From assembly GCA_036186865.1 (NCBI GenBank), contig AP025055.1, positions 1,318,959-1,382,958 on the forward strand: a stretch of 64,000 nt of DNA, read 5' to 3'. Under the pieces are notes generated by a model. It saw only the letters and a program-made list of their open reading frames with translations, did not search any database and had not been told where the DNA came from. Positions 61,195-64,000 of this stretch are shown here, piece by piece. The first letter of the stretch is position 1. Every line of letters starts with the position of its first letter. Made by a program: the position numbers and the translations under genes. Source of the DNA: Eustoma russellianum. Its lineage: Eukaryota; Streptophyta; Magnoliopsida; Gentianales; Gentianaceae.

Positions 61195-61372
61195 ATGGCA
61201 GTGGAGTATAAATGTTGTGAAACAGAGTTTATCATACACATATTGATAATAGTATTTTTGGTGGCTTTTGCTGGGTTAATGTCTGGGCTTACTCTGGGTC
61301 TCATGTCACTCAGCCTTGTTGATCTTGAAGTTCTTGCCAAGTCTGGAACTCCCAAGGATAGAAAACATGCTG
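61195..61372 (+). CDS. DUF21 domain (CNNM-like) membrane protein, exon 1 only
   Basis: The ATG at 61195 opens MAVEYKCCETEFIIHILIIV, then FAGLMSGLTLGLMSLSLVDL, then EVLAKSGTPKDRKHA. The GLMSGLTLGLMSLS...LEVL block is the signature of the first membrane helix of the DUF21/CNNM domain found in plant 'DUF21 domain-containing' proteins related to metal transporters and usually followed by CBS domains. The exon ends after the first base of a codon at 61372 with donor GTATTT. The next exon (a run like ILPVVQ in relatives) was not found before 64000, so the first intron exceeds 2.6 kb, and the gene is incomplete in this window. An upstream TTG in frame (61192) is not used as a start. Confidence 0.88.
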
Positions 61373-62004
61373 GTATTTTTCACTCCCCTCTGAATTGGGA
61401 TTCTTTTATTTACTGTGAATTTGTGAACTCCCATTTGTTTATTTTTCTGTGTGGGTTGATGTAGTTCTTCCAGTAAAGTTTCATTATCATGTATTTGCTG
61501 CTATTTCATATGAAATTCTCAAGTGAACTTCTCTCAATTTTCCCCCACCCCCTACCTCTGGTGGTTGGTTAAAGTTGGTAGTTGTATCTTGTATGTTCAT
61601 TTCTTTAGTGTGTAGTAAGTCAAAAGGTTTATAGCGACAGACTCATCTGATAATGGCCCAAACATTTGAATTTGGATATTTTTCCTGTGTTTGTTATAAG
61701 CATAGAATCGTAATTTTGAAGTTTGAAACAATAAAGCACCAGAAGGGTCTAAGAGTATCCGATGTAGTGTTCGAGATATTCCCCTCTTCGGTGCTTCTGC
61801 TGATGTTTTTGACCCTTGTAACATCTAACATCAAAGTATTTTGTCCTTATGAATTATGAGTGGATCAACATTAGTAAGAAGATACTGTTCTAATGTTCTT
61901 GTCTTATCTTCAGTATTATTCGTGGTTACTTGTCATCAACTTGTTGAAAGTGTCTCCAACGAGACTTTCAGGCGAATTTACCAGGAATGGCTAATGATAT
62001 CAAT
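61373..62004 (+). other. 5' part of DUF21 intron 1
   Basis: Non-coding sequence between the exon 1 donor and the LINE 3' end. No second exon or repeat was recognised. Confidence 0.5.
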
Positions 62005-64000
62005 GTATACAACAACACTCAAGTCTTTTTTCTAATATATAGGGGTAGTCTGTATGGATCAATCATTTCTCTTCCGCATTATTTCTTTTCTTTCTTTTTT
62101 TATTCATAGCCTAAATCCTACACTCCTTTTGTATTTCCTTGTACCTAATGCATAATATGCGTTTTAGATATGCCTCTTTCTAAAATATCGTATCATCTCA
62201 ACCGTGTTCGGCCTAAGTACATAAAATTCGTACTTAAATCTTATATCTTCTACATGACATCGTCTACATGAATCACTGTCTCCACTGTGCTCTATCAGTG
62301 ATCATATGCTCCTCAATTGTTATATAAGACATATCATTTCTTATTGTCTCTCTTCATGTTTTCTTTGGTCTCTCTCCTACGTTTAACATGCACCGCGTTC
62401 ATTGTTTCGCACCCCCTAACTGGTGCATCTGCAGGACATCTTTGCACATGCACAAACCATCGTAACCTTGACTCCCTCATCTTCTCTTCTATCGGAATCA
62501 TCCCAACCTTTCTTTCTATACGTTCATTCTTTATTTTACCTTTCTTGTATGTTTACATATCCATATTAACATTCTTATTTCTGCCACTCACTTCTTCTGT
62601 TCATGTTCATAGTTGATTGCCTAACATTCCAAACCCGTACAACAGTGTGAGTCTTACTGCTGTCTTGTAAAATAAGTTTTAAAGGTACTTTCCTATCAGA
62701 AAGAACACCTGACACACTTCTTCACTTAACAACCCTGTTTGTACGTTGTGATTCACATCTTTGTTAATTCATCCATAATTCTATAGCATAGATTCCTAAC
62801 TACCCTAAAACTCTCATTCGGTGAATCTCTTGGTCTCTCAGTTGTACACAAGATTTCAAGGTCATTATTTTGTTGCTAAAATTAAATTTCCTATACTTTG
62901 TCTTCTTTTGATCAATTTGAAGACCTTTTCTTCTAGTGTCTGTCGCCAACATTCCATTTAGCAGTAATTCCTTCACTAGTCTCATCCACTAGCACAATGT
63001 CATGTTTAAAATAACATACTCCATGTAACTCTGTCTTGAATATGTCCAATGAGCTCATCTATAACTAAAGCAAATAACTATCTCCGTTTTTAGTGCATTT
63101 AACTTGAGTCAAATCTTTTGTCTTCCTTTCTCTTGCTCTAACAATTTTATTACACATCTCTTTCACCTTCTTTCATATCCAACCTGTTATAAAAATCTTC
63201 AACGTCTGTTGGTTTCATTACGGCCCGTTTAGCTTTTTTCTTAACCAGCATGTATTTTTTTCAATTATCTTGATTTATGCAACGTTGAAGCTTATTATAA
63301 CTAGTTCTCTTTGCTTTTACTTTGTCTTGCACTTCTCCTTTCCACCACAAAGATTTCTTATTTGCAGATGCTTGATCTTTTGACTCACCAATTAAGTTTT
63401 TCGCTATTTTCTTTTCCCTTTACCATCACGTCTATCCACATTTCATTTGCATCAAACACTTGAATTTCTTAAGACTTCTTACTCTAATACTACTTTCATA
63501 ACTGTGCCTTCTTAGGCTCCTTCAAGTTCTACTATTTTATCTTTGTTCTATAAGCCTTTGTTTTCTCAATCTTTTATGTTGGATACGGACATCCAACTTT
63601 ACAAGACAATATTGTATTGTTAAACTTTCTCATGTGATCAACCTTACAGTACTTACAAACTCTTTAATCTCTACAGCGAGCATGAAATAGTCTATTTGCG
63701 ATTTATTTGGTCCACTTTCGAATGTGTTCAAGTGTTCATCCCCTTTTTTTAAAAAAATGTGTTTAGCACTATAAGGCAATACACTATTGCAAAATCTAAA
63801 ATGGTCTTTATTTATCGTTCATGTTTTCAGAACTAAATCCACCGTGTATCTCATTGTACTGCTTATTCTCTTTACCTACATGTCCATTGAAATCTCCTCC
63901 TATAAAGATCTTCTCACATATTGGAATTTCACCGTACTATATCTCGAAATTTTCCCAAATTGAACATTTATAGTATCTCTAAACTCACTTGAGGAGCATA
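62005..64000 (-). mobile_element. RTE-type LINE inside the first intron of the DUF21 gene
   Basis: On the minus strand, with frameshifts and stops, the LINE reads from the right edge: an endonuclease block FIGGDFNGHVGKEN (about 63870-63915), then RT pieces (FYKTAVRLTLLYG near 62640-62680), then the C-terminal KVGMIPIEEKMRESRLRWFV and HVQRCPADAPVRG (about 62410-62510). The last part matches the RLRWFGHV block of the element at 1-248. The 3' end is near 62006-62022 ('tgtatacaacaacactc', an AAC-type tail). It is antisense to the DUF21 gene and continues beyond 64000. Confidence 0.75.

Overview
This window is nuclear DNA of a flowering plant, most likely a eudicot. It is AT-rich, has spliced genes with GT-AG introns and long repeat-filled introns, and carries plant retroelements (L1-type and RTE-type LINEs, tRNA-derived Au-like SINEs, Ty3/gypsy-like LTR elements, hAT-type MITEs). 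Nothing in it looks bacterial or organellar.

Three protein genes are supported. (1) Minus strand, 38557 down to 4032: the first 32 exons of TARGET OF RAPAMYCIN (TOR). They splice into an unbroken frame of 1,408 codons that covers the HEAT-repeat region and the start of the FAT domain. The last visible exon ends at a good donor in mid-codon, so the rest of FAT, FRB, kinase and FATC must lie left of base 1. (2) Minus strand, 46108 down to 43400: a complete four-exon xyloglucan endotransglucosylase/hydrolase (XTH, group I/XTH2-like, 295 aa). (3) Plus strand, from 61195: exon 1 of a DUF21 (CNNM-like) membrane protein gene that runs off the right edge.

Layout: 1-4031 is presumed TOR intron 32 with LINE fragments. 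4032-38557 is TOR; its introns hold a 37-bp near-perfect foldback, several LINE pieces and, in the 9.1-kb intron 15, a nested stack (L1-type LINE, interrupted by an LTR-retroelement-like segment and by a MITE). 38558-43399 is an intergenic region with microsatellites and SINEs. 43400-46108 is XTH, with repeats in all three introns. 46109-61194 is a repeat-rich intergenic region with MITEs, SINEs, tandem arrays and one structurally complete, pol-less LTR retrotransposon (54421-58089, perfect 5-bp target duplication). 61195-64000 is the DUF21 gene start, with an antisense RTE-type LINE in its first intron.

The three genes are functionally unrelated neighbours (growth signalling kinase, cell-wall enzyme, membrane protein). 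The most striking content is the layered transposon history, much of it datable from target-site duplications visible in the sequence. No clearly novel system was found; the best candidates for closer study are the foldback in TOR intron 24 and the gag-only LTR element with in-frame 21-residue repeats.
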